A stretch of 64,000 nt of DNA, from positions 9,486,001 to 9,550,000 of the forward strand of contig NC_045132.1 in the NCBI RefSeq assembly GCF_007655135.1, given 5' to 3'. A program made the position numbers and the translations under genes. Position 1 is the first letter of the stretch. Each line of letters begins with the position of its first letter. This DNA comes from Punica granatum. Lineage: Eukaryota > Streptophyta > Magnoliopsida > Myrtales > Lythraceae. A model generated the notes under the pieces. It saw nothing but the letters and a program-made list of their open reading frames with translations, was not told the origin of the DNA and made no database searches. Shown one piece after another: positions 42,617 through 56,415 of the stretch.

Positions 42617-45600
42617 TGTATGGACCCGAATGTGAACTCTCGTCAAGGCCCGCATGCACGCTTTTTGATCGCGCGGCTTGAGAGTGTTCACCTTCCCGGG
42701 GATGCGTGACGGACACGCATGAGAAGGAGTCGTCATTTATCATTTTACGACTCAAAGGTCGAGAGCGGATAAGTTACCTGGGTCTAGGGGTATGAAACAC
42801 CTAGTTAGCATTGGTCTGTGCGGAACCGAAAAGTCCAAATTCGGGGGTTCATGTTACGTGCGGGCCTATATCCCGCACGCTCTTTCGGTACTCTGGTTTG
42901 TTAGGCTTTCATGTTTTATTATTTATCTCACCAATTAAGTTGCGCTCGGCTCGCATGTTTTGACACCAGAAATTCGATGAATTAAATGATGTCGGTCGAG
43001 AAGCCGAGAGAGAAATAAACCTGTATGTCGGGGAATTGGTTCACAATCTTGCGTAACAGTTCATCAAACCATGGAGGTTGAATCCCTGCGTGAACCGAAA
43101 CCGCGAGATCTTGGGATTACTTTCCTTTGGGCGAGCATTTGACCGATTCAATTAATTCGACTCTCGAACCGTTCGCTTATCGACTGGAATTCTTATAGAA
43201 TGAATGTACAAAATAAAATTCTTACAATGCTCTCGAAAACAATAAATATAAATTACAAATGGGCGAATTACAGTCAACTCGCGTTCGGTTATTATTCCGC
43301 TCCAACTCACCGTGAGTTTAGGGAAAAATCGAAGAACTGAAACTCGATATGCGCTCTCACTGAATAGGACGTTGGACCCTATAAGTGATGATTAGGGCGT
43401 TGGACCCTGTGATCGATGAATAGGGCGTTGAACCCTGTGATGTTTGTCCTAGGGATCAGGCCCGACCAGCATAACAAATAAGTACAGAAGATAACACGCA
43501 ACATGTTAATAACAGACAAAGTGTTTGTTATTGTCAAGTGTACGTGTTTTAACAAGTTGTTAATCCGGAGTATTTTGGCATGCAAATTCTACCCTAGACA
43601 AACAAACGCGTGCTAATGTTTTTAGCATTCGGCTTTGATTTGAGAACTTGACATATCGGGGTATCCGTAGTCAAATCTCGAGTGTGTGGATTGCTTTTAC
43701 AGTGATTCAGTGTTATAACACTGAAGTTATACTGAATTAATCCAAATTTGTGTTTTGACTCTAGATTTGGAACCTAGAGTTCCACCTAACCATTTTCTAG
43801 CATTTGGTTAAGCCAAGTGAAATGATTAATCTGGTAATTATGTTTTGATACAGAATACCCGACTAACGCCCTAAACTACGCTAGAATGACATAAACTCAT
43901 AAGTGGGAATAAGAAGGGGCTATGCAGATGAATCTGCACCTGAACAGGTAGCCCGTTCCTATTCCGATACCGTCGTGTTTCCATCAAACTAACCCCTGGG
44001 GTGTCGTCAAATTACAAAATGATGTTCTTACCATTGACTTGAAAGTTTATTTTCAGAAAAAGGGAAACAACGCAATACGGGCCACCTTGGCCTGTAACCG
44101 GTGTTGACCAATTCCTTGGATCTTTTAGGGGTATGCGAGAATCTTGTAAAAGCCAAAGATTTGGTCGATCTATCTGGAAGTGGTCTAAAAGGAACTTTTG
44201 TATTCCGACCTGAATTACTTGAAGTCAGGTGAAACTCAAGTCAAAATATACAAGTTTCTCCTAGATGTCCATGTTACTTTGTATTGCATGTCTCGGGTTT
44301 GGAAGTATGCGTATTTTGAAAAGGGCATTAACACCGTTTTGTAATTTATCGACACGAGTTACGGATTAATGTCTAATTCATGCAAAGTTGTTTAAAGTTG
44401 AATAAATTAATCGTGTGAGCGTCCCGATTAACCCATTCGTGAAATTAATGCTTAAGGGTTATTACCGAATGCATTAATTATGAAAACGATTCGTGACTCG
44501 ACGACCAAGATGGTTCCGTAAGGATTGAGGATAATTTGGTCTAATGACCGAAACTACTCTCGGAGCCGAATGGACCCGAATGAGTCCTCGATACCCGAAT
44601 CCATGCATGTTTCTTAAAAAGACATTTTCATGCGAGGTTTGCGATGTAAAAGAAATTGCAATTACACACAATCCGAGAACGGACTTAAAATGGGAAGAGG
44701 AAGCCTCATGGAACCTGAATAAGCCTATGAAGCTCTTGGCCACTACTCCTTAGAAAGAGCCGAGAAGTCTCATGGCCCGAATAGGATTCCACGAGGTTTC
44801 CCCGTCTCATTTCGAATCATTTCTCGCATGCTCAAACATCAAACACGATAAATGACACGATTTTAACAAAGTCGGTATTGCCATGATTTGAATAACACAT
44901 TCAAACATGCAAATATGCACAAATATGTTATTTAAAGAATCGATAAAACAATACCGACTTCATGCACTTGAGAAAACATGATGGAACTCGGGAATCGAAC
45001 TTGAATCGGGTTAAGAAGATTGTTCCTTGCCCGAAAAGGGCAAGAGAGCATTCGGTCACCTCCCTTGGAGGCAAACTCGTGAGCTCTCATGCCTTTCCCG
45101 GGTCGGGATGTTATTCTTGACTACGATCCAAGTATTTCCCGACATACTAGTATATAAATCAAGGATAAATATGCATGACATAACATGGAAAATGCATAAA
45201 AATGTAATCTTGCAAATGAAACATGCTTAAAACACCATATTACTCCATGAACATGCAATAAATGTGAAAAGCCCTACCTTCTCTAAGTCGAGGATGTTAT
45301 ACCTAGCCTCGAGGGTTGAGGACAAGTCGAAAAAACGACTGGAAAAAGCTTGCTGGAATTCGGATGCCTGGGCGATACTGTTCACCCGAGAAGGCACCCG
45401 ATTTTGGCTAGCTTGCACCGGTGGCTCGGGATGGTTGCACGAGCTGGCCCGGGCTATGACACCTCCCTAGAGGGTGCTGGAGTTGACTACGGGTAGCTGG
45501 TAACGTGCAAGAACCTGCGTTAACTCGAAAAGACAAGAAAACCCGGTAAGCTCAAAACTATCTTTTTTTATCCGGTTTGGAAAAGCTTCAGTTTGTGTGG

Positions 45601-46322
45601 GTTCTAATGGGTTGCTTGATGGCTCCTTCCTCCTGGAAGACCCTTGGGAAGTTTATGAGGATATGAATGAGTTAGATCTCCAAGAATGGTCCGGTTTAAG
45701 ATTTGGCACGGCGCACAAGTCCGCTGCCACCCGGGATCTGAATCTGGACAGATTCTGGACCGGTACTGACCTCACCTGATTCGGGCTGTTGGAGGCTTCA
45801 AACTTAAAATCTAAGCTCGGAAATGGATAGAAAGGATCGAAAACATGTAGGATATGAAGTTGGGTGAAGTTGGATTTAAGCCGAGATGATGATCATCGTA
45901 ATTCCGATTTAAGTCTTGAGGGTTTTTGCTAAGCTATGGGCTGCGGTTTTCTTGAGGGAGTTGAGAGGATTTGAAGAGTGAGAAATGCTAGAGAGATGGC
46001 ATGAAGTAAGTTGTGATTTTTTAATGACATAAAGGGTATATACTATATATAGACAAAGATTAAGTGCAATTAAGTGAGAAAAAGCTTGATTAAGGGCATG
46101 CTTAGGCTTAGACGGTTTCTTAATGGAGATAAGGATGAATTTGAACCGTGAAATTGAATAAGAAGAGTTAAAATGCATTAATTGAGATGGATGGAAAGTT
46201 GGAGTGTAAAGGAGAAAGACTTAGGATATTTTCATGCAAGTGGGCAATGGTGGCTAGCTTTGTCTTGAGCAAAAGGGAAGAAGATGTCGTGGGTCCCGCT
46301 TGGGTTGGAGTTGAGTCGGGAG
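42617..46322 (-). repeat. 3' LTR of the LARD-like element, distal part
   Basis: TGTATGGACCCG at the plus-strand left end. It matches 57838-61520 nearly throughout (for example the GGTGACTCC-related GAGTCGTCATTTATC, GTTACGTGCGGGCC and GTAAGCTC blocks). It is interrupted at 46322 by the solo LTR. GGGAG (46318-46322) is the left duplication copy. Frames inside are chance. Confidence 0.87.
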
Positions 46323-49300
46323 TGTCAGCACCCCATTTTGGTCCATCAAGCAAACAAGGCTTGTCGACAGCATATAATGCCATGACTCGAGTGTGGATAC
46401 AATTGAAAGGTTCAACTGAGCAAGAAAATCACTATTCACCTCAAGTTAGCAAAATCGAGCAGATGACATATGTATACGACAGAAGAATGGCCTTGGTCAT
46501 TAGAAGCCAACAGAGTGACTAGAGAGCCCAACAACATCAAAAAAAAAATCGGCATTTCCAGAGTTCACACGAACAGTCTTATTTTCCAATAGTTTGCTTG
46601 ATCGTCGGAAGATAGCCAATATTGGACTTCAAAAATCCATATCAGTGCCAAACAGATGAAAAGTGTCTTCAAAAGCATTTTGCAAATCATTTGCTTTATA
46701 CAGAATAACTTTCTGTATACAGACAACTTTTCAGTGGAAGTCCAAAAATGCCGGTTTCCCAGAGAAAAGTTAATTCTAGATGTCAGATTCGGCCATGCCC
46801 AACAATCATATATAGCATGAACAATGCTTCAGATTGTCTCTTGGAAGCCACACAGACACTTCAAATGACTTTCGAGTGACAAAACGAGCGTACCCCTATT
46901 CGGAAATGCATAACCGGAGACTGGTCTGACGGAATTACGGCAAACGAAGTTCATGCTGCATTGCCTTGAAAACTCCAGTGGACATTCGCAGTTGGGTAAA
47001 ACAGACAGCAAAACCCTTCTCGGTTTCTCGAGTAACCTCCGAAGAGTAGAAAAGGCCGTTTTTGACGAAAATGCATATCCGGAGGTCCTTTTTATGGAAA
47101 CTTGAAGCCGGGTGCTTACCTTACACGGTGCTAGCCTTCCCAGGGCTCAATGTGGAATCGCCGGAATGAATCACACAGCTCATCTAGACCTCCCGAGCAT
47201 TGCTTTAAAGGTCTCAAATGTACTTTTCAAGTCCTTAGAGGTCCGATCTCGGCAAACAGAGATTACAGTAATCTCCGGAGCGCCCAAGAAACTCATAAAG
47301 CAATCTGAGAAATCCAGTTTCGGCCTCCTAGGACGTTTCCGGCTCCACATTTGCATTACCAGCTTAAAGGACAATTGTTCACGTTGTCTAAAAATTTATG
47401 TCAAAATTACCAACGTGAGATGCAAACACAAGATATGCTATCAGAAGCGGTTAACTTCGCTCTGGTCACCTGTAATGAGCAAAACCGACTTCCGAGCCTC
47501 ATGCGGACCCGGAGCTTTTTTCCACGAAAAGTGTCAATCTTGGGCTCATTAAATCTGTTTTCTCGCGTATATCGACAATTCAACGTTCAATTTGAACCAC
47601 GAGCTTCGAATGCACGACCAATCGAGACCCGAGCTTTTTCTTGTTTTCTCCTCAATGCCGTGGGACCCACGGGCTGCCCAAGATGAGCCGCCCCTTGCCC
47701 TGAAAATTTCGGCTTCTTCTTCTTCAATGCAAGAAGCCAACTTGCCCTCTCTTAGCCAAAATATCTTGAGGAAATTGAAGACAACAATTCTTCTTCATCA
47801 ATGCCCTTGTCATCTCTTCATCAATGCTATCCTATCCCTATTCAATCAAAATCCCTCCCTAATCTCTTCGTCCAAAACCGCCAAAGCCTAAGCAAAGAGG
47901 TTAAGAGCACTTGCTTTCACTAATTGTGTCATTAGCTTCACCTATATATTGCACATTTGTCATTAAGCTAATCACTTTTCTTTTTGCACACTTCTCACTA
48001 GCTTTCTCCCTCTAGGAAATGCTCTCAACTCCTAGTTAGCGGCAGCAAGCTTCAGCATTCACAAACCAAAGGAAAAACCGAAAAAAATCCCAAAAGAAAG
48101 CCCTTAGTTCTTAAGTCGAAAGCCAGTGTTCATCATCCCGACTTAAGTTCGAAGTTTCTCAAACTCCATATCCCACTCATTTCGAACCCATGGAGTTCAT
48201 TAGTGAACTTGGTTTTTCCATTTTGAAGTCTTTAAGTTATTGTTTCAGATCTATTAGGTGATTTCGGGTGAAGACCGTGCTCTCGGGTGAATAGTGACAC
48301 CCGTCAATGCGTGCACCTGCTGCCGCGCGCTCGCCCGCGCCCCGTGCGCTCCTGTGTGCCCACTTGCACCCCGCGCGCCCTCCTGCCTGTTTGCACGCCC
48401 GCGCCCGTCCAGCCGCGCGCTTAGCTCGCCCGAATGTGCATGCCCTTACACCCGAACATCCTTCCGAGGATTTCACCGAGTCACCCGACTCTCAAACCCT
48501 TCCCCGACTCTTTCCTTGCATCTCGAGGCTAGGTAAAACATTCTCGACCTAGAGGAGTTAGGGCTCTTTACATTTCTTGCATGTTTATGCAGTAATATGG
48601 TGTTTTAAGCATGCTTTGCTTGCAAGTTTACATTTTTATGCTATTTTATGTTATATCATGCATGTTTATCCTTGATTTACGTGCTAGCATGTCGGGAAAC
48701 ACGTGGATCGTAGTCGAGAAGAACATCCCAACCCGGGAAAGGCAATGAGCTCACGGGTTTCCCTCAAAGGGAGGTGACCGAATGCTCTCTTGCTCCTTTC
48801 GAGCAAGGAACGATCTTCTTGACCCGATTCAAGTTCGATTCTCGAGTTTCATCGTATTTTCCCACGTGCATGATGTCGGTATTGTTTTATCGATTCCTTA
48901 AATAATATGTTTGTGCATGTTTGCATGTTTGAATGTGTTATTTAAATCATGACAATACCGACTTTCGTTTAATCGTGTCATTTATCGTGTTTGTTGCTTG
49001 AGCATGCGAGAAATGATTTGAAACGAGACGGTGAAAACTCGTGGAACCCGATGTGGGCCATGAGGCCTCTTGGTTTTCTCCAAGGAGAAATGGCCGAGAG
49101 TCTCTCAGACTCGTACGGGTTGCACGAGGCTTCCTCTCCCCGTTTTGAGTTCGTTCTCGGACTTCGTGTAATTTATAATTTACATTATTGTCGCAATATT
49201 GCATGAAGATGTCTTTTCCAAGCAAAGCATGCATGGATTCGGGTATTGATGGCTCATTCGGGTCCATTCGATTTACGATGGTAATTTCGGTCATTGGACC

Positions 49301-51221
49301 AAATTATCCTCAATCCTTATAGAATTGTCTTGGTCACCGAGTCACGAATGGTTTTCATAATTAATGCATTCGGCATAACCCTTAAGCATTAATTTCACGA
49401 ACGGGTTAATCGGGACGCTCACACGGTTAATTCATTCAACTTAAACAACTTTGCACGAATTGGACATTAATTTGTAACTCGTGTCGACGAATTACAAAAT
49501 GGTGTTAATGCCCTTTTCAAAATGCGCATACTTCTAAACCCGAGACATGCAATACGAAGTAACATGGACATTTAAGAGAAACTTGTGTGTTTTGACTTGA
49601 GTTTCACCTGACTTCAGGTAATTCAGATCGGAATATAAAAGTTCCTTTTAGACCACTTCCGGATAGATCGACCAAATCTTTGGCTTTTACGGGGTTCTCA
49701 CATAACCCTGAAAGATCCAAGGAATTGGTCAACATCGGTTACAGGCCGAGGTGGCCCGTATTGCGTTGTTTCCCTTCTAAAAACACATTTTCAAGTCAAG
49801 GGCAAGAACATCATTTTCTGATTTGGCGACATCCTAGGGTTAGTTTGATAGAAACACGATGGTGTCGAAATAGGAACGAGCTACCTGTTCAGGCGCAGGT
49901 TCATCTGCATAGCCCTTCTTATTTCCACTGATGAGTTTCTGTCATCCTAGCATAGTTTAGGGCACTAGTCGGGTATTCTGTATCAAAATACGATCACCTG
50001 ACTAATCATTTTACTCGACCTAACCAAATGCTAGAAAATGGTTAGGTGGAACTCTAGGTTCCAAATCTAGAGTCAAAATACAAGTTTGGATGAATTCAGT
50101 GTAACTTTAGTGTCACAACACCGAATCACTGTAAAAGTAATCCACACACATGAGACTTGACTACGGACATTCGATATGCAAAGTTCTCCAACCAAAGCCG
50201 AATGATAAAATATTAGCACGCGTTTATTTGTCTAGGGTAGAATTTGCATGCCAAAATACCATGGACTAACAACTTGTTAAAACACGTACACTTGACAATA
50301 ACAAACACTTTGTCTGTTATTAACATGTTGCTTGTTATCTTTCAACACTTGTTTGTCATGTGGGTCGAGCTTAATCCCTAGGCCGAATAATATTATGGTT
50401 CAATGCCCTAATTACCAATCATAGGGTCCAACGCCCTAATCATCACTCACAGATTCCAACACACTATTCAGTGAGAGAGCATATCGAGTTTCAGTTCTTC
50501 GATTTTTCCCTAAACTCACGGTGAGTTGGAGCAGAATAATAATTGAACGCGAGTCGATTGGAATTCGACCATTTGTAATTTGTATTTATTGTTTTCGAGA
50601 GCATTGTAAGGATTTCATTTTGTACATTTATTATGTAAGAATTCCAGTCGGTGAGCGAACGGTCCGAGAGTCGAATTAATCGAATCAATCTAATGCTTGC
50701 CCAAAGGAAAGTAAATCCAAGATCTTGCGGTTTTGGTTCACGCAGGGATTCAACCTCCATGGTTTGACGAACGGTAACGTAAGATTATGAACCAATTCCT
50801 CGACACACGGGTTTGCTTCTCTCTCGACTTCTCAACCGACATCGTTTAATTCATCGAATTTCGGTGTCAAAACGTGCAAGCCGAATGCAACATAACTCAT
50901 GCGGTAAATAATAAAACATGCAAGCCTAGCAAACCAGAGTACCGAAAGGGCGTGTGGGATATAGGCCCGCACGTAACATGAACCCCCGAACTTAGACTTT
51001 CTGGTTCCGCACAGACCAATGCCATAGCAAAACTAGGTGTTCCATACCTCTAGACTCGGGTAACTTATTCGCCCTCGACTTTCGGGTCGTAAAATGATAA
51101 GTGGTGACTCCTTCTCACGCGTGTCCGTCATGCGTCTCATGGAAGGTGGACACTCCCAAGCCGCGCGATCCAAAAACGCGCAATACGGGCCCCGACGAGA
51201 GACCACATTCGGGTCCGTACA
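46323..51221 (+). repeat. Solo LTR of the same family, opposite orientation
   Basis: 4899 bp from TGTCAGCACCCC to GGGTCCGTACA on the plus strand. It is the reverse complement of the surrounding LTR family. It sits between the two halves of the 3' LTR with duplications GGGAG and GTGAG (51222-51226), one mismatch, and has no internal region, hence solo. The uninterrupted counterpart is at about 61515-61525. It is clearly more diverged from both other LTRs than they are from each other, notably in a GC-rich segment at 48296-48430. A TATA-like CCTATATATTG lies at 47941-47950. Confidence 0.87.
47943..47950 (+). promoter_or_regulatory. Putative TATA box of the LARD LTR family
   Basis: ACCTATATATTGCAC in the solo LTR corresponds to the minus-strand CCTATATATACC at 61247-61256 in the 5' LTR and a similar string at 46035-46053 in the 3' LTR. 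Conservation of position in three LTR copies supports a promoter role. Inferred only. Confidence 0.45.
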
Positions 51222-51226
51222 GTGAG

Positions 51227-52537
51227 GAAGTTCGAATCTCGATTGATCGTGCGTTCGAGGCCCGTGGTTCAAATTGAACGTTGAATCGGCAATGTACCCG
51301 ATAAAAGAGTTCAAATGAGCCCAAGATTGACATTTTTCGTGAGAAAATGCCTCGTGTGGTCATGAGGCTCGAAAGCCGGTTTTGCTCAATTTAATCGCTC
51401 AGAGTGAAGTTAAAAGTTTCTGACGGCATATCTTGCATCTGTGTTCTGCATTGGTCATTTTGACATGAATTGTCAGACAACATGAACAATTGACCCTTAA
51501 GCCGGTAATGCAAATGTGGAGCCGGAGATGTCCTAGGAGGTAGAAATTGGATTTCTTATATTGCTTTATGAGTTGCTTGGGCGTTCCGGAGATCACTGTG
51601 ATCTCTGTTTGTCGAGATTGGACCTCTAAGGACTTGAAAAGTGCATATGAAACCTTTAATGCACTGCTTGGGAGGTCTAGATGAGTTGTATGATTCATTC
51701 CGACGATTTAACATTGAGCCTTGGGAAGGCTAGCACTGTGTAAGGTAGGCATTCGGCGACAAGTTTCCCCAAAGAGGACCTCCGGATATGAATTTCCACT
51801 TAAAATGGCATTTTATACTCCTTGGAGGTTACTCGGGATACTGAAAAGGGTTTTGCTGTCTGTTTTGCCCAATTCCGTCTATCCGCTGGAGTTTTCAGGG
51901 CAATGCAGGGTCAACTTCCTTTGCCGTTATTCCGTCAGACCAGTCTCCGGTTATGCATTTCCGAAGAGGGGTATGCCCGTTTTGTCACTCGGAAGTCATT
52001 TGAAGTGTCTATGTGGCTTCCAAGAGACAATCTGAAGCATTATTCATGCTCTGTGTGCTTGTGGGCACGACTGCATCTGACATTTGGAATTAACTTTTCT
52101 CTGAGAAACCGGCATTTTTGGACTTCCACTGAAAAGTTGTATGTATACAGAAAGTTGTTTTATATAGAGCAGATGATTTGCAAAATGCATTTGAAGACAC
52201 TTTTCATCTATTTAGCACTGATGTGGATTTTTGAAGTCCAATATTGGCTATCTTCCGATGGTCGAGCGAACTATCAGAAAATAGGACTATTCACGTGGTA
52301 TACTGAAAATGCCGGTTTTGGATATTGTTGAGCTCTCTGGTCACTCTGTTGGCTTTTGATGACCAAGACTGTTCTTCTGTCGCGTGCACATATGTTCTGC
52401 TTGTTCTTGCTGACTTGAGATTGAATAACGATTTGTTGCTTTTGTTGAGCCGTTGTTTGTATCAATACTCAAGTTGTGGCTTGAATCATTGCTGATATGC
52501 ATTGCTTGAATTGGTGAGCCAAAATAGGGTGCTGACA
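51227..52537 (-). repeat. 3' LTR of the LARD-like element, proximal part
   Basis: Continuation of the 3' LTR after the nested solo LTR. It matches 61526-62837 closely and ends at the LTR start (TGTCAGCACCC on the minus strand, 52537 downwards). Confidence 0.87.
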
Positions 52538-52929
52538 GCTTAACCCTCTTTGACTGCGTGCTCGAGTAGAGGATGCAGCCAATGACTTTCAGAAGCACCC
52601 CTGTTTGATAGCAATGATCAATTTGGCACCTCTAATGGTTGTCTTCTTCCTCTTTCTTTGGATATGTTGGAGTATTGTACTTAGCCGAAAGATGAATAAA
52701 ATGAAATATGGATAAGCTTTGGCAGAGAGTAAGAAAGATGCTTGCTTAAAGGAAAAGTGTATGTTCAGTGAAAAAGTATGTGCGAAATTAAAATGCTTGA
52801 GTAAAAGCAAAGGGCTTTCAGGAATGAAAAGTGCTTGCCGGAATGAAAAGTGCTGGTAGATAGAGATTGCAGGAACGTGGGATTGGTCCGGAAGAGGTAA
52901 AAGTGAATTGTAAGGATTGCAAGTAAGTT

Positions 52930-53670
52930 GGTGTCTTAACCTAAAGACGGTAGAAGGGGTGTCTCAACCCAAAAGTGGTAAATGGGTGTCTCAACCCGAA
53001 AGCGTAAATGGGTGTCTCAACCCGAAAGCGATAAATGGGTGTCTCAACCCGAAAGCGATAAGAGGGTGTCTCAACCCGAAAGTGGTAAATGGGTGTCTCA
53101 ACCCGAAAACAATAAGTGCGTGCCTCAACCCGAAAGCGATAAGAGGGTGTCTCAACCTGAAAGCGGTAAATGAGTGTCTCAACCAGAAAGCAGTAAGTGG
53201 GTGTCTCAACCCAAAAGCGGTAAATGAGTGTCTCACCTCGAAAGCAGTAAGTGGGTGTCTCAACCCGAAAGCTATAAGAGGGTGTTTCAACCCGATGGGT
53301 GTCTTAACCCGAAAGTGATAAATGGGTGTCTCAACCCGAAAGTGATAAGATGGTGTCTCAACCCGAAAGCGATAAATAGGTGTCTCAACCCGAAAGCAGT
53401 AAGTGGGTGTCTCAACCCGATGGGTGTCTGAACCCGAAAGCGATAATTGAGTGTCTCAACCCAAAAGCAATAAGTGGGTGTCTCAACCCGAAAGCGAAAA
53501 ATGGGTGTCTCAACCCGAAAGCAATAAGTGGGTGTTTCAACCCGAAAGTGATAAACGGGTGTCTCAACCTGAAAGCAGTAAGTGGGTGCCTCAACCCGAA
53601 AGCGATAAGAGGGTGTCTCAGCCCGAAAGCGGTAAATGGGTGTCTCAACCCGAAAGCAATAAGTGGGTCG
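52930..53670. repeat. 27-bp minisatellite, about 27 units
   Basis: The unit is about GGGTGTCTCAACCCGAAAGC plus GATAAAT, repeated in head-to-tail fashion with point variants and two shortened units (about 53290 and 53420). The period is a multiple of three and the unit lacks stops in several frames, so long repetitive frames arise on both strands (for example CLNPKAISG-type on plus and RHPLIAFGL-type on minus). I treat these as by-products, not genes. Confidence 0.93.
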
Positions 53671-56164
53671 CTGTGGGACAGTGGTGTTGTGGCTGTGTGG
53701 GGCGGATGCTGCCTCGAAAGTGTTGATCCGTCAGAGGCGCGTGTTGTTGGAGTGGTTACGCTTTGTTAAAGACCAGTTTTACTGGCTTGAGCAGTTGTGC
53801 TTTGACCCGCGGGAAGTTCGTCAGGAGTCGGCATCTTGTATTGCGAGACTCGAGCTCAAGGGAAGGAGCGCCTACGTATCTCGTGTGACTGGGAATTAGA
53901 GTCTGTTGTAGTTCCTGTTGCTTGTTGTACCTATGACCCTGGCAGTACCAGTAAATCATGTGAGAAATACTAATGTGAGATAGACACAGATAAGCCCAAA
54001 GAGAATATTGTTGCAAAACGCAGATCTTCAGTTTCGGGTCGCCTGAGCGACTCGTGAAGAATTTTGCTTTGACAGTGCAGATGGGTTCCGTTCTCGGAGG
54101 CCAAGATGCGAGGCCTCTAGAGGCTCCCATTAGCTATGCATGGGCATATCAAGACTTCCTCGACAATGCTCTATCAGCTCTATTGTTTGTTCGACGTGCC
54201 CGTCGACTTTGGACCCTTCTGATCGGGGTGCCCTAGGACGACTGCATTTGTAATCCGTATGGGAATTTCCGTTCAGAATTGGTCAGACGTTAGTCTGATC
54301 ATTACCAGAATGCTATGACTAGACCCCAAAGAGGAATGTCTGGATTCTTGGCATTGTGGTAACCGATTGACGGGTGGCTGTGACCCATTTGAAATTATAC
54401 AAAGACAAAGAGAAAAGAGAAAGATAGGGGAGTACGTTGCCCTAGGCTAAAAGGATACACAGGTTCACGCCTGCAGCGAGATGTACCCCCTTTTCCTCGG
54501 TCATTTTGTTGCGTAGGCTGTACCGAATTGCTTTGGACGGTGTGCTCAGTTGCCCACTGTGCTAGAGGAAGGTTCCCTCTTGGGTGGTTGAATGGTGTTG
54601 GAGAGCTGATCAGGGATCGTGTTGGAATAGACAATCTAGTCATTTCCCTTGGGGATCCCCAGTCCGTACGATGTGTGAGAGAGTAGGGGGTAATTTTATC
54701 TATCTCTTGTTTTGCTCTCCTTTTGCTACGGTCACCCACCTCGAGGCTGCACCTCTCGACCTAAAGGGGATAAGCTCTCCTTTTGCCACGACTGCCCCAA
54801 AGGGGTTTTCGGTCGTGTCCCTCTTTTGCTTTTGCCCTAACTTTTGCCTGGATCACCCAAAGGTTTTCGATCCAGCGGCCTCGATTATTTTATCTCTCAA
54901 GCTTGTAAAGGCAAAGGATTCGAAGGACTCGACCTCCGAGTGCATTGTGTCTTGTCTCCGTCAAGGAGTTGTGTTTGCTGCTCCCCTTTTTGTCGGGGTT
55001 TGTTGATTTCTTTGGATTGGCAGCGCCGGTGTTTTTAGTGAACCTCGGCGTCGCCTTGTTTCGCTTGTTGGCGGGTTTTACCCGCTTCTTTTCGCTCTGT
55101 TTTTTTTTTGCAACTGGGGTCTGTTCTGTGCCCCGTATCTTTGTTTAGAAGTTTGACTCTTGTGCACTCGGAAGCCGAACTCCGCGCCATTTTCCCTTAC
55201 AAGTCTTTACAGGTACATGCCCCTATTGTCTAAGAAAATATAGAATTGCCCCATGGAATAGGCATCCAAGGTTGGACAGGAATGCCCCGGTCTTCGTTTG
55301 TTGAAGTGGCCCTTGGCAGGTGCCTTCTGCAATCGTCGCCCTTGACCGTCTCGTGTTGCCAATGTCAACTGAAATGGTTGCGTTGATGGCACATGGTTCG
55401 CTAATTTGCTTTTGTCTTTATCTTCGTAGGGGGTACCTCCATGCCGAGCCTCTTTCCTATCAAAGTATAAGGGAGGAGACATGACAGGAGTTCTCGGAAA
55501 GGCGTGAGTCCATGCATCACTCTTCGCCTATGGTCGGCGTGTCCCTGTGAAAGATGACAAAGAAGATGATGTATTAGGCGATGGAATATGCGGTAAGAAA
55601 TGTAGAGTAAGCCAATGGGAAAATCCTCGCATTCAGCGCGCGACCCATGGGGTGCCGCGCGTGGGGGACACTCAATTCCAGGAGTCTAGTTATCACCACC
55701 CTAGAGTGAGCAGATCGTGATTGGGGGCCGCATAAGTTGTCCTTTCCCGAGTTGCGAGTAGGCATGCGCAGCCGTCCTAAGGAAGGCTCGAGGAGCCGAG
55801 TCCCCTGAGGATAGGCGAGTCGAACAAGTCCGACAGAACTAACATGGCGTCTTCGGGACTGTCATAATGCCCCTTGAAAAGTTTATTCATGCCAGAAGCT
55901 TGATTAGGAATGCATTTAAATGGAAGAGAAATGGAGCTTAAGAAAGGGTGCTAGTGTTGCCCCAATGTTTAGTTGGCGATCACAGTGGAGGTGGATGAGA
56001 TCCATTCTTTGGTTGGAAGCATGATTGTGCCGGTGTCTCCTGCAATCGAGGATTGGGTCATGCTTTTCTTGTGGAGCTGTCACTTCCAGCCTTTCCAGTG
56101 AAAGGGGTCAGATTCATCTCTCGAAGTATCACATGGATGAATTCGAATCCAAGCCTATTTCGGA

Positions 56165-56415
56165 CTTAAGATGAACCTGAAAGCAGTAAATGCAAGGTGT
56201 CAAAGCTTGAAAGCAGTAAATGCGTGGCCAAGGCCCGAAAGTAGTAAATGCGAGGTTGAAGCTCGAAAGCAGTAAATGCGGGGCCAAAACCCGAAAGCAG
56301 TAAATGCTAGGCCAAAGCCCGATGCGGGGCCGAAGCCCGAAAGCAATAAATGCGAGCTCGAAATCCAAAAACAGAAAATGCTGGGCCGAGACCCGAAAGC
56401 AGTAAATGCAGGTTT
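56165..56415. repeat. 28-bp minisatellite, about 9 units
   Basis: The unit is about GAAAGCAGTAAATGCGAGGC plus CAAAGCCC. Its core CCCGAAAGC(A/G)(G/A)TAAATG is shared with the 27-bp array at 52930-53670, so the two arrays probably share an ancestor. They lie near opposite ends of the interior. Confidence 0.88.

Noticed and set aside
42473..42736. Minus-strand frame with a poly-isoleucine run
   Set aside because: Translation of the ATT microsatellite.
46187..46522. 111-codon frame spanning the solo-LTR insertion junction
   Set aside because: Crosses from one LTR into an inverted LTR at 46323, so it exists only because of the insertion.
48294..48552. Ala/Arg/Pro-rich overlapping frames on both strands
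   Set aside because: Due to the local GC-rich block in the LTR. Not conserved in the two other LTR copies.
52930..53670. Regularly spaced repeats suggesting a CRISPR array
   Set aside because: Units are contiguous with no unique spacers, and the context is plant retroelement DNA.
52917..53769. Long repetitive frames (CLNPKA-type and WVSQPESDK-type on plus, RHPLIAFGL-type on minus)
   Set aside because: All arise from a stop-free 27-bp minisatellite in a non-coding retroelement interior. No start context or non-repeat domain supports a protein.
54395..55006. Overlapping frames on both strands (54395-54739 minus, 54584-55006 plus) in the LARD interior
   Set aside because: No retroelement or host domain recognised. 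Cys/Phe-rich translations follow base composition rather than a protein pattern.
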